Assembly: GCF_011762095.1 (NCBI RefSeq)
Contig: NZ_JAASQO010000001.1
Location: 248,001 to 312,000, forward strand
Direction of reading: 5' to 3'
From: Parvibaculum indicum
GTDB lineage: Bacteria > Pseudomonadota > Alphaproteobacteria > Parvibaculales > Parvibaculaceae
Length of the DNA: 64,000 bases
How positions within the stretch are numbered: the stretch's first letter is position 1; each line of letters opens with the position of its first letter. A program made the translations under genes and the position numbers. Below are positions 9,763 to 19,060 of this stretch, piece by piece. The notes below the pieces were generated by a model. It worked only from the letters and a program-made list of their open reading frames with translations. It ran no database searches and was not told the DNA's origin.

Positions 9763-9844
9763 CGTCATTGCGAGCGAAGCGGGGCGAAGGCATCCGGCTC
9801 AGAATCCGCCGCTTCTGGATTGCTTCGCTGCGCTCGCAATGACG
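9763..9844. repeat. Dispersed palindromic repeat, copy 1
   Basis: The outer arms CGTCATTGCGAGCG and its complement CGCTCGCAATGACG are at the two ends of an 82-nt element lying between parC and the GIY-YIG gene. The inner sequence includes the family words GAAGC and GGATTGCTTCG but is more diverged than in other copies. Confidence 0.85.
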
Positions 9845-9847
9845 CAT

Positions 9848-10135
9848 CTAAATGAGGTCCTCATACAAATCCCGCCAATCGGGATTCATTGATTCGATAA
9901 GAGCGAGCTTCCTGCCGCGAGAGCCGCCTTTGATCTGCTTCTCCCGCTGAATCGCCGGCAACATCTCATCATGACATTCATACCAGACCAGCGACTTGCA
10001 GCCATAGCGACGCGTAAAGCCTTCAACCCCGCCTTCGCGATGCTGCCAGACCCGTTGAACGAGATTGGAGGTAACGCCGGTATAAAGCGTACCGTTCCGC
10101 CTATTCGCCATGATGTACACAGCCGGCTGCTTCAT
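9848..10135 (-). CDS. GIY-YIG nuclease superfamily protein
   Basis: Single-domain GIY-YIG protein (95 aa) of the YhbQ/UPF0213-like small family. The core reads AVYIMANRRNGTLYTGVTSNLVQRVWQH, which gives the Y-I...Y-T-G variant of the motif plus the conserved Arg and His. The downstream Glu (REKQIKGGSR) is the likely metal ligand. Such proteins are small endonucleases of uncertain role. The start at 10135 gives the usual family N-terminus; an upstream in-frame ATG at 10159 falls inside the neighbouring palindromic repeat. Repeat copies lie immediately on both sides. Confidence 0.8.
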   Translation of the reverse strand: MKQPAVYIMANRRNGTLYTGVTSNLVQRVWQHREGGVEGFTRRYGCKSLVWYECHDEMLPAIQREKQIKGGSRGRKLALIESMNPDWRDLYEDLI

Positions 10136-10153
10136 CGGCAGACACCCCTTCCC

Positions 10154-10243
10154 CGTCATTGCGAGCGCAGCGAAGCAATCCAGACCGTGCTCACGGCAAG
10201 CGCCGGACTGGATTGCTTCGTCGCTACGCTCCTCGCAATGACG
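10154..10243. repeat. Dispersed palindromic repeat, copy 2
   Basis: This 90-nt element has arms CGTCATTGCGAGCG...CGCAATGACG and inner words GCGAAGCAATCCAG and CTGGATTGCTTCG that pair with each other. It lies between the GIY-YIG gene and recO. Confidence 0.88.
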
Positions 10244-10253
10244 AACAATTATA

Positions 10254-11003
10254 TCAACGATTCGGCGTAGTCTCTGCCTCGGCGCGCTTTGCCACGCGCT
10301 CAGCGAGACGGATGCGGGCGTCCGGCAGGTGCCGGTCTTGCGGCGCGAAGAGATGGCGCTCCAGAAAGTGGCCTGTCACGCGCAATCCCTCGGCCACATC
10401 GGCGAGCCCGGCGTCGCCCGCCTGGGCGCCGATCATGAAACCGGGAAGCCTGAACAGCCGGTCTTTATAGGACTCGCCCGCCTCGCGGCTGACCGCGCCG
10501 CCGCTTTTCGGCGAGATATAGACGAGGTCGTCCCGGCTGCCTGTGGCCGCGCAGCGCGAGAGATCGAGGCCGAACCCCAGCTCCTGCAGCAGCCCCTGCT
10601 CCCAGCGCACGAAAATGGCCGGCCAGATATCCTCGTCTTCCATCGTGTCGAGCAGCAGCTCATAGGCCTCGAACAGCGCCGGATGCTCCTCCCGCTCGGG
10701 GATGATGCCCGCCATCGTACTGGCCGCGCTCAAGCCCGTCAGCGCGAAGGGATCTTCCATCAGCGTGGCAGCGCGCGGTTTCAGCGGCTCGACGGTAAAG
10801 GTCCCCAGATGGTCGGCCAGCCGCGCACGCCAATGCACCGCGAGACTGTTGCCCGGCTGCAAAAGACCGCGCAGACGCCGCGAGGCCCCGCCCCGGACAA
10901 GTCCCAGATGACGGCCATGCTCGCGCGTAAAGACTTCCAGGATCGCGCCGGACTCGCCATAGGTCCTGGCGGAGAGAACGATCCCCTCGTCACGCCATTC
11001 CAT
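10254..11003 (-). CDS. recO: DNA repair protein RecO
   Basis: RecFOR-pathway mediator that helps load RecA on SSB-coated single strands. At 249 aa it has the family N-terminal OB fold (MEWRDEGIVLSARTYGESGAILEVFTREHGR...GLVRGG) and the helical C-terminal domain (LLQELGFGLDLSRCAATG). Only one Cys of the zinc-site region is clear, as in many alphaproteobacterial RecO. It is downstream of era but separated by a palindromic repeat. Confidence 0.9.
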   Translation of the reverse strand: MEWRDEGIVLSARTYGESGAILEVFTREHGRHLGLVRGGASRRLRGLLQPGNSLAVHWRARLADHLGTFTVEPLKPRAATLMEDPFALTGLSAASTMAGIIPEREEHPALFEAYELLLDTMEDEDIWPAIFVRWEQGLLQELGFGLDLSRCAATGSRDDLVYISPKSGGAVSREAGESYKDRLFRLPGFMIGAQAGDAGLADVAEGLRVTGHFLERHLFAPQDRHLPDARIRLAERVAKRAEAETTPNR

Positions 11004-11059
11004 ACCGGCCCCGCTTTGCGGTTCTTTCGCTCATCCAGGCAGTATAGCTTTTTCGGATT

Positions 11060-11148
11060 CGTCATTGCGAGCGCCGAAGGCGCGCGGCAATCCAGCAGCG
11101 GCAAGCTCAGAGCTGGATTGCTTCGTCGCTCCGCTCCTCGCAATGACG
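11060..11148. repeat. Dispersed palindromic repeat, copy 3
   Basis: Arms CGTCATTGCGAGCG and CTCGCAATGACG enclose CAATCCAGCAGCGGCAAGC and CTGGATTGCTTCGTCGCT. It sits in the recO-era gap. Confidence 0.88.
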
Positions 11149-11161
11149 TCACAAGGGATTT

Positions 11162-12076
11162 TCACCCCGTCGGGAAATCGAGCCCCATGGCGCCGAAGCG
11201 TTCGCGGTCATTGCCCCAGTTCTCGCGCACTTTCACGAACAGGAAGAGATGGACCTTGGTCTCCAGCAGTTCCTGCATCTCCTCGCGGGCGAGCTGGCCG
11301 ATGGTCTTGATGCTCTGACCGCCCTTGCCCAGCACGATCTTCTTCTGGCTGTCGCGCTCGACATAGATCACCTGCTGGATACGGATGGACCCGTCCTTCT
11401 TCTCTTCCCAGCTTTCGGTTTCCACGGTCAGCGCATAGGGCAGCTCGTCATGCAGGCGCAGATAGGCTTTCTCGCGCGTGATCTCCGCGGCAAGCGAGCG
11501 CATCGGCACATCGGCAATCTGGTCTTCCGGATAGAGCCACGGCCCCTCCGGCATGAGCGCGGCCACATGGCGCCGAAGGTCGCCGACGCCGTCGCCCGTC
11601 AGGGCGGAGATCATGAAGATGTCGCTGAAGAGACCGGTCTCGTTCAGCTCCTGCGCCATCTCCAGCAGCTTGGCATGCGGCACGCCGTCGATCTTGTTGA
11701 GCGCCAGAAGCACCTTGCGCTGGGAGTCTTCCAACGACTTGAGGATCGCCCGGACTTCTTCCGTGATGCCTTTCTGGATATCGATCAGCAGCAATACCTG
11801 ATCGGAATCCTTCGCGCCCCCCCAGGCCGCATCCACCATGGCCCGGTCGAGACGGCGCTTCGGCTTGAAGATACCCGGCGTATCCACGAACACGATCTGC
11901 GCATTGCCTTCGATGGCGATCCCGCGAATGCGAGCGCGCGTCGTCTGCACCTTATGCGTGACGATGGCGACCTTGGAGCCGACAAGCTGGTTCAGGAGCG
12001 TCGACTTGCCCGCATTGGGCGCGCCGATAATGGCGACGAAGCCCGCGCGGGTGCCGCCTGCCTCAGTTTCACTCAT
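11162..12076 (-). CDS. era: GTPase Era
   Basis: Essential GTPase that binds 16S rRNA/30S subunits during maturation. This 304-aa protein has G1 GAPNAGKS (residues 18-25), G3 DTPG, G4 NKID and a C-terminal KH RNA-binding domain (VLGKGGQSIKTIGQLAREEM). The start at 12076 overlaps the rnc stop (ATGAGTGA), implying coupling; an upstream ATG at 12094 would extend further into rnc and is less likely. The order lepB-rnc-era-recO is the classic one. Confidence 0.93.
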   Translation of the reverse strand: MSETEAGGTRAGFVAIIGAPNAGKSTLLNQLVGSKVAIVTHKVQTTRARIRGIAIEGNAQIVFVDTPGIFKPKRRLDRAMVDAAWGGAKDSDQVLLLIDIQKGITEEVRAILKSLEDSQRKVLLALNKIDGVPHAKLLEMAQELNETGLFSDIFMISALTGDGVGDLRRHVAALMPEGPWLYPEDQIADVPMRSLAAEITREKAYLRLHDELPYALTVETESWEEKKDGSIRIQQVIYVERDSQKKIVLGKGGQSIKTIGQLAREEMQELLETKVHLFLFVKVRENWGNDRERFGAMGLDFPTG

Positions 12077-12779
12077 GAGCTTCCCACTCGCCAATACCGA
12101 TCAACATGGCCTCCGCCGCATTCTGTTCCGCCTGTCTCTTGCTGGTCCCGGTCGCCCGGATCGGCTCCACGCCGCTGATGTTTACTTCCATGGTAAAGAC
12201 CGGCGCGTGCGGCGGTCCTTCCCGTTCGATTTCCTGATAGCGCGGCAGACCCGCGCCCTTCGCCTGCGCCCATTCCTGCAACGCCGTCTTGGCATCGGGC
12301 CGGGCATGTTCCGGCAGGCTCGCCATATCCTCCCAATGGGTGCGGATGAACCGTCTGGCAGCTTCATATCCGCCATCGAGATAGACCGCCGCGATGACCG
12401 CTTCGCAGGCATCGCCCAGAATGGCCAGTTTCCGACGGCCGCCGCCGCGCTGCTCGCTCGTCCCCAGCAGGAGATAGGAGCCGAGATCGACCGCTTCGGC
12501 CACCGCCGCGCAGGCCTCCTTGCGCACAAGCGCATTGAGACGCATGGCCAGCTCGCCCTCTTCGGCCTGCGGAAAATCCTCCATCAGCCATTCGGCCATC
12601 ACAAGGCCCAGGACACGGTCGCCCAGAAATTCGAGCCGCTGGTTCGTCTGCTCGACAATCCCCGCATCGAGCGCGGAGGAATGGCTGAGCGCATGCCGCA
12701 AACGGCCGGTGTCCTTGAACTTGTAACCGAGGTTTTCCTCAAGCTGGGCGAGGTTCTTTTTCCCCGCCTTCTTCGTCAT
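12069..12779 (-). CDS. rnc: Ribonuclease III
   Basis: Double-strand-specific endoribonuclease that processes rRNA precursors and structured mRNAs. This 236-aa protein has the catalytic signature NQRLEFLGDRVLGLV (Glu50, Asp54) and the second acidic pair GDACEAVIAAVYLDGG (Asp123, Glu126). A C-terminal dsRNA-binding domain covers about residues 160-230. The N-terminus is Lys-rich. It overlaps era by 8 nt and follows lepB by about 60 nt. Confidence 0.94.
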   Translation of the reverse strand: MTKKAGKKNLAQLEENLGYKFKDTGRLRHALSHSSALDAGIVEQTNQRLEFLGDRVLGLVMAEWLMEDFPQAEEGELAMRLNALVRKEACAAVAEAVDLGSYLLLGTSEQRGGGRRKLAILGDACEAVIAAVYLDGGYEAARRFIRTHWEDMASLPEHARPDAKTALQEWAQAKGAGLPRYQEIEREGPPHAPVFTMEVNISGVEPIRATGTSKRQAEQNAAEAMLIGIGEWEAHE

Positions 12780-12840
12780 TCGCTGCTCCGTTCAAGTGGA
12801 CCCGAAATCCACCCCCGATCGACCTGCCGGGCCGATCCGC

Positions 12841-13599
12841 CTAGTCGACCCATTGGCCGATGCGATCCCACCGGATCGCCCAGGGCCAGCGCCAGAATTG
12901 CCAGAAATGGGCCGTGCCGTCGCTGGAGAAGAAAATGATCTCCGCCTTGCCGATCAGATTTTCCGCCGGCACATATCCCACCACATTGGGCACGCGGCTG
13001 TCGCTGGAATTGTCGCGATTGTCGCCCATCATGAAGTAATGCCCGGGCGGCACGGTATAGACGCCGGTATTGTCGGTCACGCTGTTGCGGACGAGATCGA
13101 GCGTCATATACGACTTCCCGTTGGGAAGCGTCTCCTTGTATTGCGGGATGCGCCGGACGCCGCCATAGGAATCGCGCTCCACGAAATCCTCCACCCGCAC
13201 TTTCGGCACGGCCTTGCCGTTGAGGTAGAGAACGCCGTCGATCATCTGGATCTTGTCGCCGGGCAGTCCGATCACGCGCTTGATGAAGTCGGTGCGGTTG
13301 TCGGTCGGCACCTTGAAAACGGCCACATCGCCGCGCCGGGGCTCGGCACCGAATACGCGGCCCGAAAAGACCGGCGGGCTGAAAGGCAGCGAGTGATGCG
13401 AATAGCCATAGCTGTATTTCGCCACGAAGAGATAATCGCCGATCAGCAGGGTCGGGATCATCGAGCCCGAGGGAATGTTGAAGGGCTGGAACAGGAAAGC
13501 GCGGATGAAGAGCGCGATCAGCAGCGCATAACCGACCGTCTTCAGATTGTCGGTCCAACCGGCGCTATGCGCTTTCTTCACATTCTCAGACATGGACAT
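12841..13599 (-). CDS. lepB: Signal peptidase I
   Basis: Inner-membrane Ser/Lys protease that removes Sec signal peptides. At 252 aa it has one N-terminal membrane segment (about residues 21-37), catalytic Ser46 in NIPSGSM and general-base Lys107 in FIKRVIGLPGD. The family boxes GDYLFVAKYSYG and MGDNRDNSSDSR are also present. The start at 13599 follows AGGAG at about 7 nt. First gene of the lepB-rnc-era group. Confidence 0.93.
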   Translation of the reverse strand: MSMSENVKKAHSAGWTDNLKTVGYALLIALFIRAFLFQPFNIPSGSMIPTLLIGDYLFVAKYSYGYSHHSLPFSPPVFSGRVFGAEPRRGDVAVFKVPTDNRTDFIKRVIGLPGDKIQMIDGVLYLNGKAVPKVRVEDFVERDSYGGVRRIPQYKETLPNGKSYMTLDLVRNSVTDNTGVYTVPPGHYFMMGDNRDNSSDSRVPNVVGYVPAENLIGKAEIIFFSSDGTAHFWQFWRWPWAIRWDRIGQWVD

Positions 13600-13724
13600 T
13601 TTCCAACTCCTGCCGCCGGGATACTCGCAAGACCCGCACCCGCCGGGGCGACCACATTCGCGGGACCATACCATAATGGGGCAGCGCGGCAGCCCCGCCG
13701 CCCCGCCAATCTGTTGCCGGCTTG

Positions 13725-14132
13725 TTACACCTGGGCCTTGGGAACGGCCGAAATGATGACGATCGCCTGAGCGAGCGGATGATCGTCGGTGATGGTGAGA
13801 TGGATCACGGGGTCCATCCCGTCGGGAACGAGTTCGACAAGACGCGCATGAGCCCCGCCCGTGAGCGACATGGTCGGTTGCCCGCCGCGCAAATTGACCA
13901 CGCCCATATCGCGCCAGAAGACGCCGCGCCGAAGCCCGGTGCCCAGCGCCTTGGAACAGGCTTCCTTCGCGGCGAAGCGCTTGGCATAGGAGGCCGCGCG
14001 CATCCGCCGCTTTTCCGACTTTTCGCGTTCGATCTCGGTAAAGATACGGTCGGTGAAGCGAGTGCCGAACCGTTCCAGCGTCTTCTCCACCCGCCGAATG
14101 TCGATGATGTCGTTGCCGATGCCGATAATCAT
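13725..14132 (-). CDS. acpS: Holo-[acyl-carrier-protein] synthase
   Basis: Transfers 4'-phosphopantetheine from CoA to apo-ACP to activate fatty-acid synthesis. This 135-aa AcpS has the Mg2+ residues Asp8 ([13 protein letters not shown]) and Glu57 ([15 protein letters not shown]). The start ATG follows directly on the pdxJ stop, with the Shine-Dalgarno AGGTGAG overlapping that stop, so it is probably coupled. The pdxJ-acpS pairing is widely conserved. Confidence 0.93.
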   Translation of the reverse strand: MIIGIGNDIIDIRRVEKTLERFGTRFTDRIFTEIEREKSEKRRMRAASYAKRFAAKEACSKALGTGLRRGVFWRDMGVVNLRGGQPTMSLTGGAHARLVELVPDGMDPVIHLTITDDHPLAQAIVIISAVPKAQV

Positions 14133-14134
14133 GC

Positions 14135-14911
14135 TCACCTGCCCACCACGGCGCGGCCCGAGCGCGCCTCGTCCATCGCCGCGCGCATGCGCTTGATGGT
14201 CGAATGAAGCCCGCCGAAGATCGCCTCGCCGATCAGGAAATGGCCGATATTGAGTTCCTTCAGATCCGGGATGGCCGCGACCGGCCCCACCGTCTCGAAG
14301 GTAAGGCCATGGCCCGCATGAACCTCCAGCCCCGCTTCCGCGCCATAACGCGCCGCCTCGGCGATGCGCTGAAACTCCGTCTCCATCTGCGCCTCGTCGC
14401 CCGCGAAGGCGGCCTCGCAATAAGCGCCGGTATGAAGCTCCACCACCGGCGCGCCGAGCGAGACGGCGGCGTCGAGCTGCGCCCGGTCGGCATTGATGAA
14501 GAGGGAGACGCGAATGCCCGCTTCGTTGAGCTGCGCGATATAGGACTTCAGATGATTATGCTGCCCCGCGGCGTCGAGCCCGCCCTCGGTCGTCACTTCC
14601 TCGCGACGCTCCGGCACCAGGCAGGAGGCATGCGGCTTGTGACGAAGCGCGATCTCGAGCATTTCAACCGTCGCCGCCATCTCCAGATTGAGCGGCAGGC
14701 CGATTTCCGCCTTGAGGCGCTCAATGTCGCGATCGCGGATATGGCGCCGGTCCTCGCGCAGATGGGCGGTGATGCCGTCGGCCCCCGCTTCCGCCGCGAG
14801 CCGCGCGGCGCGGACCGGATCGGGATGATCCCCGCCGCGCGCATTCCGGATCGTGGCGACATGGTCGATATTGACCCCGAGACGCAGATAGCTGTTGTCG
14901 TTTGCCGACAT
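14135..14911 (-). CDS. pdxJ: Pyridoxine 5'-phosphate synthase
   Basis: Condenses 1-deoxyxylulose 5-phosphate with 3-amino-2-oxopropyl phosphate to make pyridoxine 5'-phosphate (vitamin B6). This 258-aa TIM barrel opens with [17 protein letters not shown] and contains [15 protein letters not shown] and [11 protein letters not shown], all PdxJ signatures. The ATG at 14911 has GGAGAG about 8 nt upstream; in-frame codons further upstream lie inside pyrE. It sits between pyrE and acpS on one strand. Confidence 0.93.
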   Translation of the reverse strand: MSANDNSYLRLGVNIDHVATIRNARGGDHPDPVRAARLAAEAGADGITAHLREDRRHIRDRDIERLKAEIGLPLNLEMAATVEMLEIALRHKPHASCLVPERREEVTTEGGLDAAGQHNHLKSYIAQLNEAGIRVSLFINADRAQLDAAVSLGAPVVELHTGAYCEAAFAGDEAQMETEFQRIAEAARYGAEAGLEVHAGHGLTFETVGPVAAIPDLKELNIGHFLIGEAIFGGLHSTIKRMRAAMDEARSGRAVVGR

Positions 14912-14934
14912 GGCATGCTCTCCGTTCGACGCGC

Positions 14935-15519
14935 TCAGGCAAGGCCCCGGCTGCCCGGCTTCACGGCTTGCGTGCCTTGCAGCTCGGGCGGGAGGTCGTC
15001 GGGCTTGTAGGTGGGAATATCGATCTGCGCGAGCGAGATGAGCGGCGCACCCACATCCGCCTTGCCGCCGGAACGGTCGATCAGACAGGCTTCGGCCACC
15101 ACGTCGCCGCCAACCTTGCGCACGGCGTCGATGCATTCGCGCGAGGAAAGCCCCGTCGTCACGATGTCCTCGACCACAAGCACCTTCGCGCCCTTCTTCA
15201 GCTCGAAGCCGCGACGCAGACGGAACTCGCCCTCTTCGCGCTCGACATACATGGCGGGCACATCCATGTGCCGGGCGGTCTCGTAACCGGGAATAATGCC
15301 GCCCACGGCGGGCGACACGATCACGTCGATCTTGCCAATCTCCGCCTTCTCGACCTTTTTGGCCAGTGCCTTGCACAGCCTGGAAGTGCGCTTGGGGTTC
15401 TGGAAGACCAGCGCCTTCTGCAAAAAAATCGGGCTGTGGAGCCCGGAGGAAAGGATGAAATGGCCCCGGAGCAACGCACCGGCCTTTTCAAATTCTTTCA
15501 GGACTTTCTCTTCCTTCAT
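14935..15519 (-). CDS. pyrE: Orotate phosphoribosyltransferase
   Basis: Converts orotate plus PRPP to OMP in UMP synthesis. The 194-aa protein has the PRPP-binding loop [14 protein letters not shown] and the flexible-loop basic residues around [11 protein letters not shown]. It follows rsh by about 30 nt and precedes pdxJ. The other pyrimidine genes in the window (49649-51924) are far away. Confidence 0.92.
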   Translation of the reverse strand: MKEEKVLKEFEKAGALLRGHFILSSGLHSPIFLQKALVFQNPKRTSRLCKALAKKVEKAEIGKIDVIVSPAVGGIIPGYETARHMDVPAMYVEREEGEFRLRRGFELKKGAKVLVVEDIVTTGLSSRECIDAVRKVGGDVVAEACLIDRSGGKADVGAPLISLAQIDIPTYKPDDLPPELQGTQAVKPGSRGLA

Positions 15520-15549
15520 TCGCCTTCCCTCTAATTGGGCTTCAGCCGC

Positions 15550-17700
15550 CTAGCGGCGCGGCCGGATGACCTTGTTGACGCAGGACAGCCCGTTCAGCGC
15601 CGACATGATGCGCGTCAAATGTTTCAGATCGCGCACGTCGAGATCGATTTGTATGTCATAGAAATCCACGTCGCGCTGCGCCAGACTCAAATTGGTAATG
15701 TTCGACCCGTAATCGGCAATCAGCATGGCGATGTGGCCGAGCGACCCCACCTCGTTGCGCGCGATCACGCGGAGCTGGGCCGTGAAGGTCTGCGGATTTT
15801 CCGGGTCCGTTTCCCAGGTAAGGTCGATCCAGCGCTGGGATTCCTCGTCGAACTCCTGAAGCGCCGACGCATCGATCGGATAGACCGTGATCCCCTCGCC
15901 CGGCGTCAGAATACCCACGATGCGCTCGCCCGGCAGCGGATATGTTTCGGGCGCGAAACGGATTGCCAGCCCCTCGCTGCGGCCCGTGAGCTTGACGGCG
16001 GAAAGCCCGTCCTTGCCGTTGGCCGCCTTTTTTAGTCCGGTCTTGGCGAATTTGGTGCCCTCGAACTCGGGATAGACCACTTCCAGCACGCGGCCCGGAT
16101 CGAGCGTCCCGTCGCCGACGGAAGCGAAAAGCTCCGTCAGGTCCTGCTTGCGCAAGGCGCCCAGCGCGCGCTCCAGAACCGCGTCGCTCGACTCCTTGCC
16201 CGCGCTGTCGAACACGCCCTTCAGGATCTGCTTGCCGAGGCGGCTGAACTCCGCCTGCTTGCTCGCCCGGATGGAGCGCCGGATGGCCGAGCGCGCCTTG
16301 CCGGTGGCGACGAACGCCTCCCAGGCCGGCGACGGACGCTGCGCGGCGGACCGGATGATCTCCACTTCGTCGCCATTCTTCAGGACGGTCCGCAACGGCA
16401 GATGCCGCCCGTTGATCTTGCAGCCCACGCAGGTATCGCCGATGTCGGTATGAACGGCATAGGCGAAATCGATGGGCGTCGCGCCGCGCGGCAGCGTGAT
16501 GAGCAATCCCTTGGGCGTGAAGCAGAAGACCTGGTCGGAATACATCTGGAGCTTGGAGTATTCCAGAAACTCCTCCGGCGTGCCGCCATGCTCCAGCATC
16601 TCGACGAGCTGCCGGAGCCAGCGAAAGGTCGCGGCGAATTCCTGCGTCGCCGCCGCATCGCCCGCCGCTTCCTTGTAGATCCAGTGCGCCGCAATACCGA
16701 GCTCGGCGACCTCATGCATCTTCTTCGTGCGGATCTGCACTTCCACGCGCTTGCGCAACGGCCCGATCATCGTCGTATGAATGGAGCGATAGCCGTTGTT
16801 CTTCGGCGTGGAGATGTAATCCTTGAAGCGCCCGGGCACCATCGGCCATGAGGTGTGAAGAATGCCCAGCGCGCGATAACACTCTTCCTCGCTATCGACG
16901 ATGACGCGGAAGCCGAAAATATCGGAAAGCTGTTCGAGCGAGATGCCGCGGCGCTCCATCTTGCGCCACATCGAATAAGGCCGCTTCTCGCGGCCCGCCA
17001 CGGTGCAATGAAGGCCGTGCTCAGCAAGTTTCGCGATCAGTTCCTCGCGAATGTTCTCGACCGCGTCGCCGCTTTCCTCGCGGAAATCGTTGAGACGCTT
17101 CAGAAGCGTTTCGCGCGCCTCGGGATTGAGTTCCTTGAAGGCGAGGTCTTCCAGCTCGTCGCGGAATTCCTGGATACCCATACGGCCGGCCAGCGGCGCA
17201 TAGATCTCCATCGTTTCCTGCGCGATGCGCTGACGCTTTTCCTGCGACTTGATGAAGTGCAGCGTGCGCATGTTGTGCAGGCGGTCGGCGAGCTTCACCA
17301 GCAGCACGCGAATGTCGTTCGACATCGCCAGCATGAATTTGCGGAAATTCTCCGCCTGCTTGGAATGCTCCGATGTCAGCTCGATCCGGGTGAGCTTGGT
17401 CACACCGTCCACAAGCTGGGCGACCTGCGGACCAAAAAGCTCGGTCAGTTCGTCCATCGTGCTGCCGGTATCTTCCACCGTGTCGTGGAGAAGCGCCGTC
17501 ACGATGGTGGCACTGTCGAGCTTGAGGTCGGTCAGGATGCCCGCGACCTCGATGGGATGGGAGAAATAGGGATCGCCGCTCGCCCGCTTCTGGCTGCCAT
17601 GCTGCTTCATGGCATAGACATAGGCACGGTTGATGAGCGCCTCGTCCGCCTTGGGGTCGTAGGCCAGTACGCGATCCACCAATTCGTACTGACGCATCAT
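15550..17700 (-). CDS. rsh: Bifunctional (p)ppGpp synthetase/hydrolase, RelA/SpoT homologue
   Basis: Makes and degrades the stringent-response alarmone. This 716-aa protein shows the full domain chain. An HD hydrolase domain has LLHDTVEDTG (His72-Asp73), so hydrolysis is expected. A synthetase domain has GFRVIVDSEEECY and KDYISTPKNNGYRSIH. A TGS domain starts with VFCFTPKG, and a C-terminal ACT domain ends near KVIRPRR. Two adjacent ATG codons follow AAGGAGAG; the first was chosen. It lies downstream of rpoZ as in the E. coli rpoZ-spoT pair, but a terminator separates the two. Confidence 0.94.
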   Translation of the reverse strand: MMRQYELVDRVLAYDPKADEALINRAYVYAMKQHGSQKRASGDPYFSHPIEVAGILTDLKLDSATIVTALLHDTVEDTGSTMDELTELFGPQVAQLVDGVTKLTRIELTSEHSKQAENFRKFMLAMSNDIRVLLVKLADRLHNMRTLHFIKSQEKRQRIAQETMEIYAPLAGRMGIQEFRDELEDLAFKELNPEARETLLKRLNDFREESGDAVENIREELIAKLAEHGLHCTVAGREKRPYSMWRKMERRGISLEQLSDIFGFRVIVDSEEECYRALGILHTSWPMVPGRFKDYISTPKNNGYRSIHTTMIGPLRKRVEVQIRTKKMHEVAELGIAAHWIYKEAAGDAAATQEFAATFRWLRQLVEMLEHGGTPEEFLEYSKLQMYSDQVFCFTPKGLLITLPRGATPIDFAYAVHTDIGDTCVGCKINGRHLPLRTVLKNGDEVEIIRSAAQRPSPAWEAFVATGKARSAIRRSIRASKQAEFSRLGKQILKGVFDSAGKESSDAVLERALGALRKQDLTELFASVGDGTLDPGRVLEVVYPEFEGTKFAKTGLKKAANGKDGLSAVKLTGRSEGLAIRFAPETYPLPGERIVGILTPGEGITVYPIDASALQEFDEESQRWIDLTWETDPENPQTFTAQLRVIARNEVGSLGHIAMLIADYGSNITNLSLAQRDVDFYDIQIDLDVRDLKHLTRIMSALNGLSCVNKVIRPRR

Positions 17701-17751
17701 CGTCAGCGCTCTCCTTCACTCCATCAACGGACCGAAACAGGCCCGAAACGC

Positions 17752-17787
17752 AAAACGCCGCCCATCACCTTTCGGCCGGGCGGCGTC
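17752..17787 (-). terminator. Rho-independent terminator between rpoZ and rsh
   Basis: A perfect 9-bp stem (17755-17763 with 17778-17786) has a 14-nt loop and is followed on the minus strand by TTTT. It would end rpoZ transcription before rsh, or limit read-through. Confidence 0.65.
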
Positions 17788-17834
17788 TCGAAAACTTCGC
17801 GGCACTGGCGGGGCGGACGCCGCGCCTCACACGA

Positions 17835-18266
17835 TCAAACGTCCGATTCTCCGTCCTCGGCATCCGAGGATTTCTGCTGCGGCGAATCGATCTGGCTCTG
17901 GATCGCGCGCAGAAGGTCTTCCTCGCTCATACGCTCGCCGCCTTCCTCGCCGGAGGTGCCGAACGTATCCGGCACGGCCTCGGCCTCTTCGGAACCCGCC
18001 AGCAGAAGCTGCACATTTTCGGTTTCGGTGTCTTCCGACTCCACCCGCTTCTGCATGCTGCCGATCAGGTCTTCGCGAAGATCGTCGGGACCGACCGTCT
18101 TTTCGGCGATCTCGCGCAGCGCAACGACAGGATTCTTGTCATTGTCGCGGTCGACGGTCAGCTCGGAGCCCGCGGACATGGCGCGCGCCCGGTGGGCGGA
18201 CAGCAGAACCAGCTCAAAGCGGTTCGGGACCTTGTCAACGCAGTCTTCAACGGTCACGCGGGCCAT
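17835..18266 (-). CDS. rpoZ: DNA-directed RNA polymerase omega subunit
   Basis: Small polymerase subunit that wraps the beta' tail. The N-terminal part is clear omega: [21 protein letters not shown], then [11 protein letters not shown]. The 143-aa protein carries an acidic, low-complexity C-terminal extension of about 60 residues typical of alphaproteobacterial omega. It is located between folK and rsh. Confidence 0.93.
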   Translation of the reverse strand: MARVTVEDCVDKVPNRFELVLLSAHRARAMSAGSELTVDRDNDKNPVVALREIAEKTVGPDDLREDLIGSMQKRVESEDTETENVQLLLAGSEEAEAVPDTFGTSGEEGGERMSEEDLLRAIQSQIDSPQQKSSDAEDGESDV

Positions 18267-18372
18267 TCATGCAACTCCAGTTCAGGCGAATGCGAAAATC
18301 TTGCTCTCATATAGGCACAGCGGCGGCGGAAAGCAATGAAACACGGGCACTTACGCCATTTATTGCATCGCG

Positions 18373-18945
18373 TCAAGGCTTTAGCGGCTCAATCCTCCGA
18401 AGCGCATCCGGCGGCAACGCCCCGATCAGTGCATCGACGTTTTTTCCCGTAACCGGATGCCGCCAGCCCGGCACCACATCCTTCAGGGGCACGAGAACGA
18501 AGCCCCGCTCCGCAATGCCCGGATGCGGCAACGCCAGAGGCAGCGGCCCGGTCCCCGCCTCAACGCCCCGCTCGCCCTCGGCGGCCACCACCTGCCCGCG
18601 ATAGTCGAGCAGGTCGAGATCGAGCGTCCGCTCGAACCATCGCAGACGCCGCTCCCGGCCGAAATGCCGCTCGATCTCATGCAGCTCGGCCAGCAAGGCC
18701 TCCGGGGCCCTGTCCGTCTCCACCTGCGCGACCGCGTTCACGAAATCCGGCTGCTCATGCGGCGAGACGGGCGGCGTGCGATAGAAACGCGACACGGCCA
18801 CGACTCGGATGCCCCGCCCGTCCATCTCCCGCAGCGCCGCCTCCAGCGTCCGCCGCGGCGATCCGTATTCCGTCGGCAGGTTCCCGCCAAGCGCGATCAG
18901 AATGACGGGCTCGTCCCGCGCGCCGGGAGATGAAGGCTTGTTCAT
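18373..18945 (-). CDS. folK: 2-amino-4-hydroxy-6-hydroxymethyldihydropteridine pyrophosphokinase
   Basis: Folate-pathway enzyme (HPPK) that pyrophosphorylates hydroxymethyldihydropterin using ATP. The 190-aa protein has IALGGNLP at the N-terminus, the substrate region SRFYRTPPV.....PDFVNAVAQVET and the signature RTLDLDLLDY with metal-binding Asp residues. It is divergent from the NYN gene; about 115 nt separate their starts. Confidence 0.92.
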   Translation of the reverse strand: MNKPSSPGARDEPVILIALGGNLPTEYGSPRRTLEAALREMDGRGIRVVAVSRFYRTPPVSPHEQPDFVNAVAQVETDRAPEALLAELHEIERHFGRERRLRWFERTLDLDLLDYRGQVVAAEGERGVEAGTGPLPLALPHPGIAERGFVLVPLKDVVPGWRHPVTGKNVDALIGALPPDALRRIEPLKP

Positions 18946-19060
18946 GAAATCCGAAACTCCTTTTCAGCGGAAAACGGCAAGGCTATAGGTGAACCCGCAT
19001 CCGGCGCCCACTGGCCGGATCGCGGTTGAACGCTTCCCGATCTCCGGAGAATTTATACTC

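Noticed and set aside
7523-9892. A 789-codon open frame on the plus strand opposite parC
   Set aside because: It is the antisense shadow of parC in GC-rich DNA; its translation is rich in His, Arg, Gln and Leu without any domain, whereas the minus strand is unmistakable ParC.
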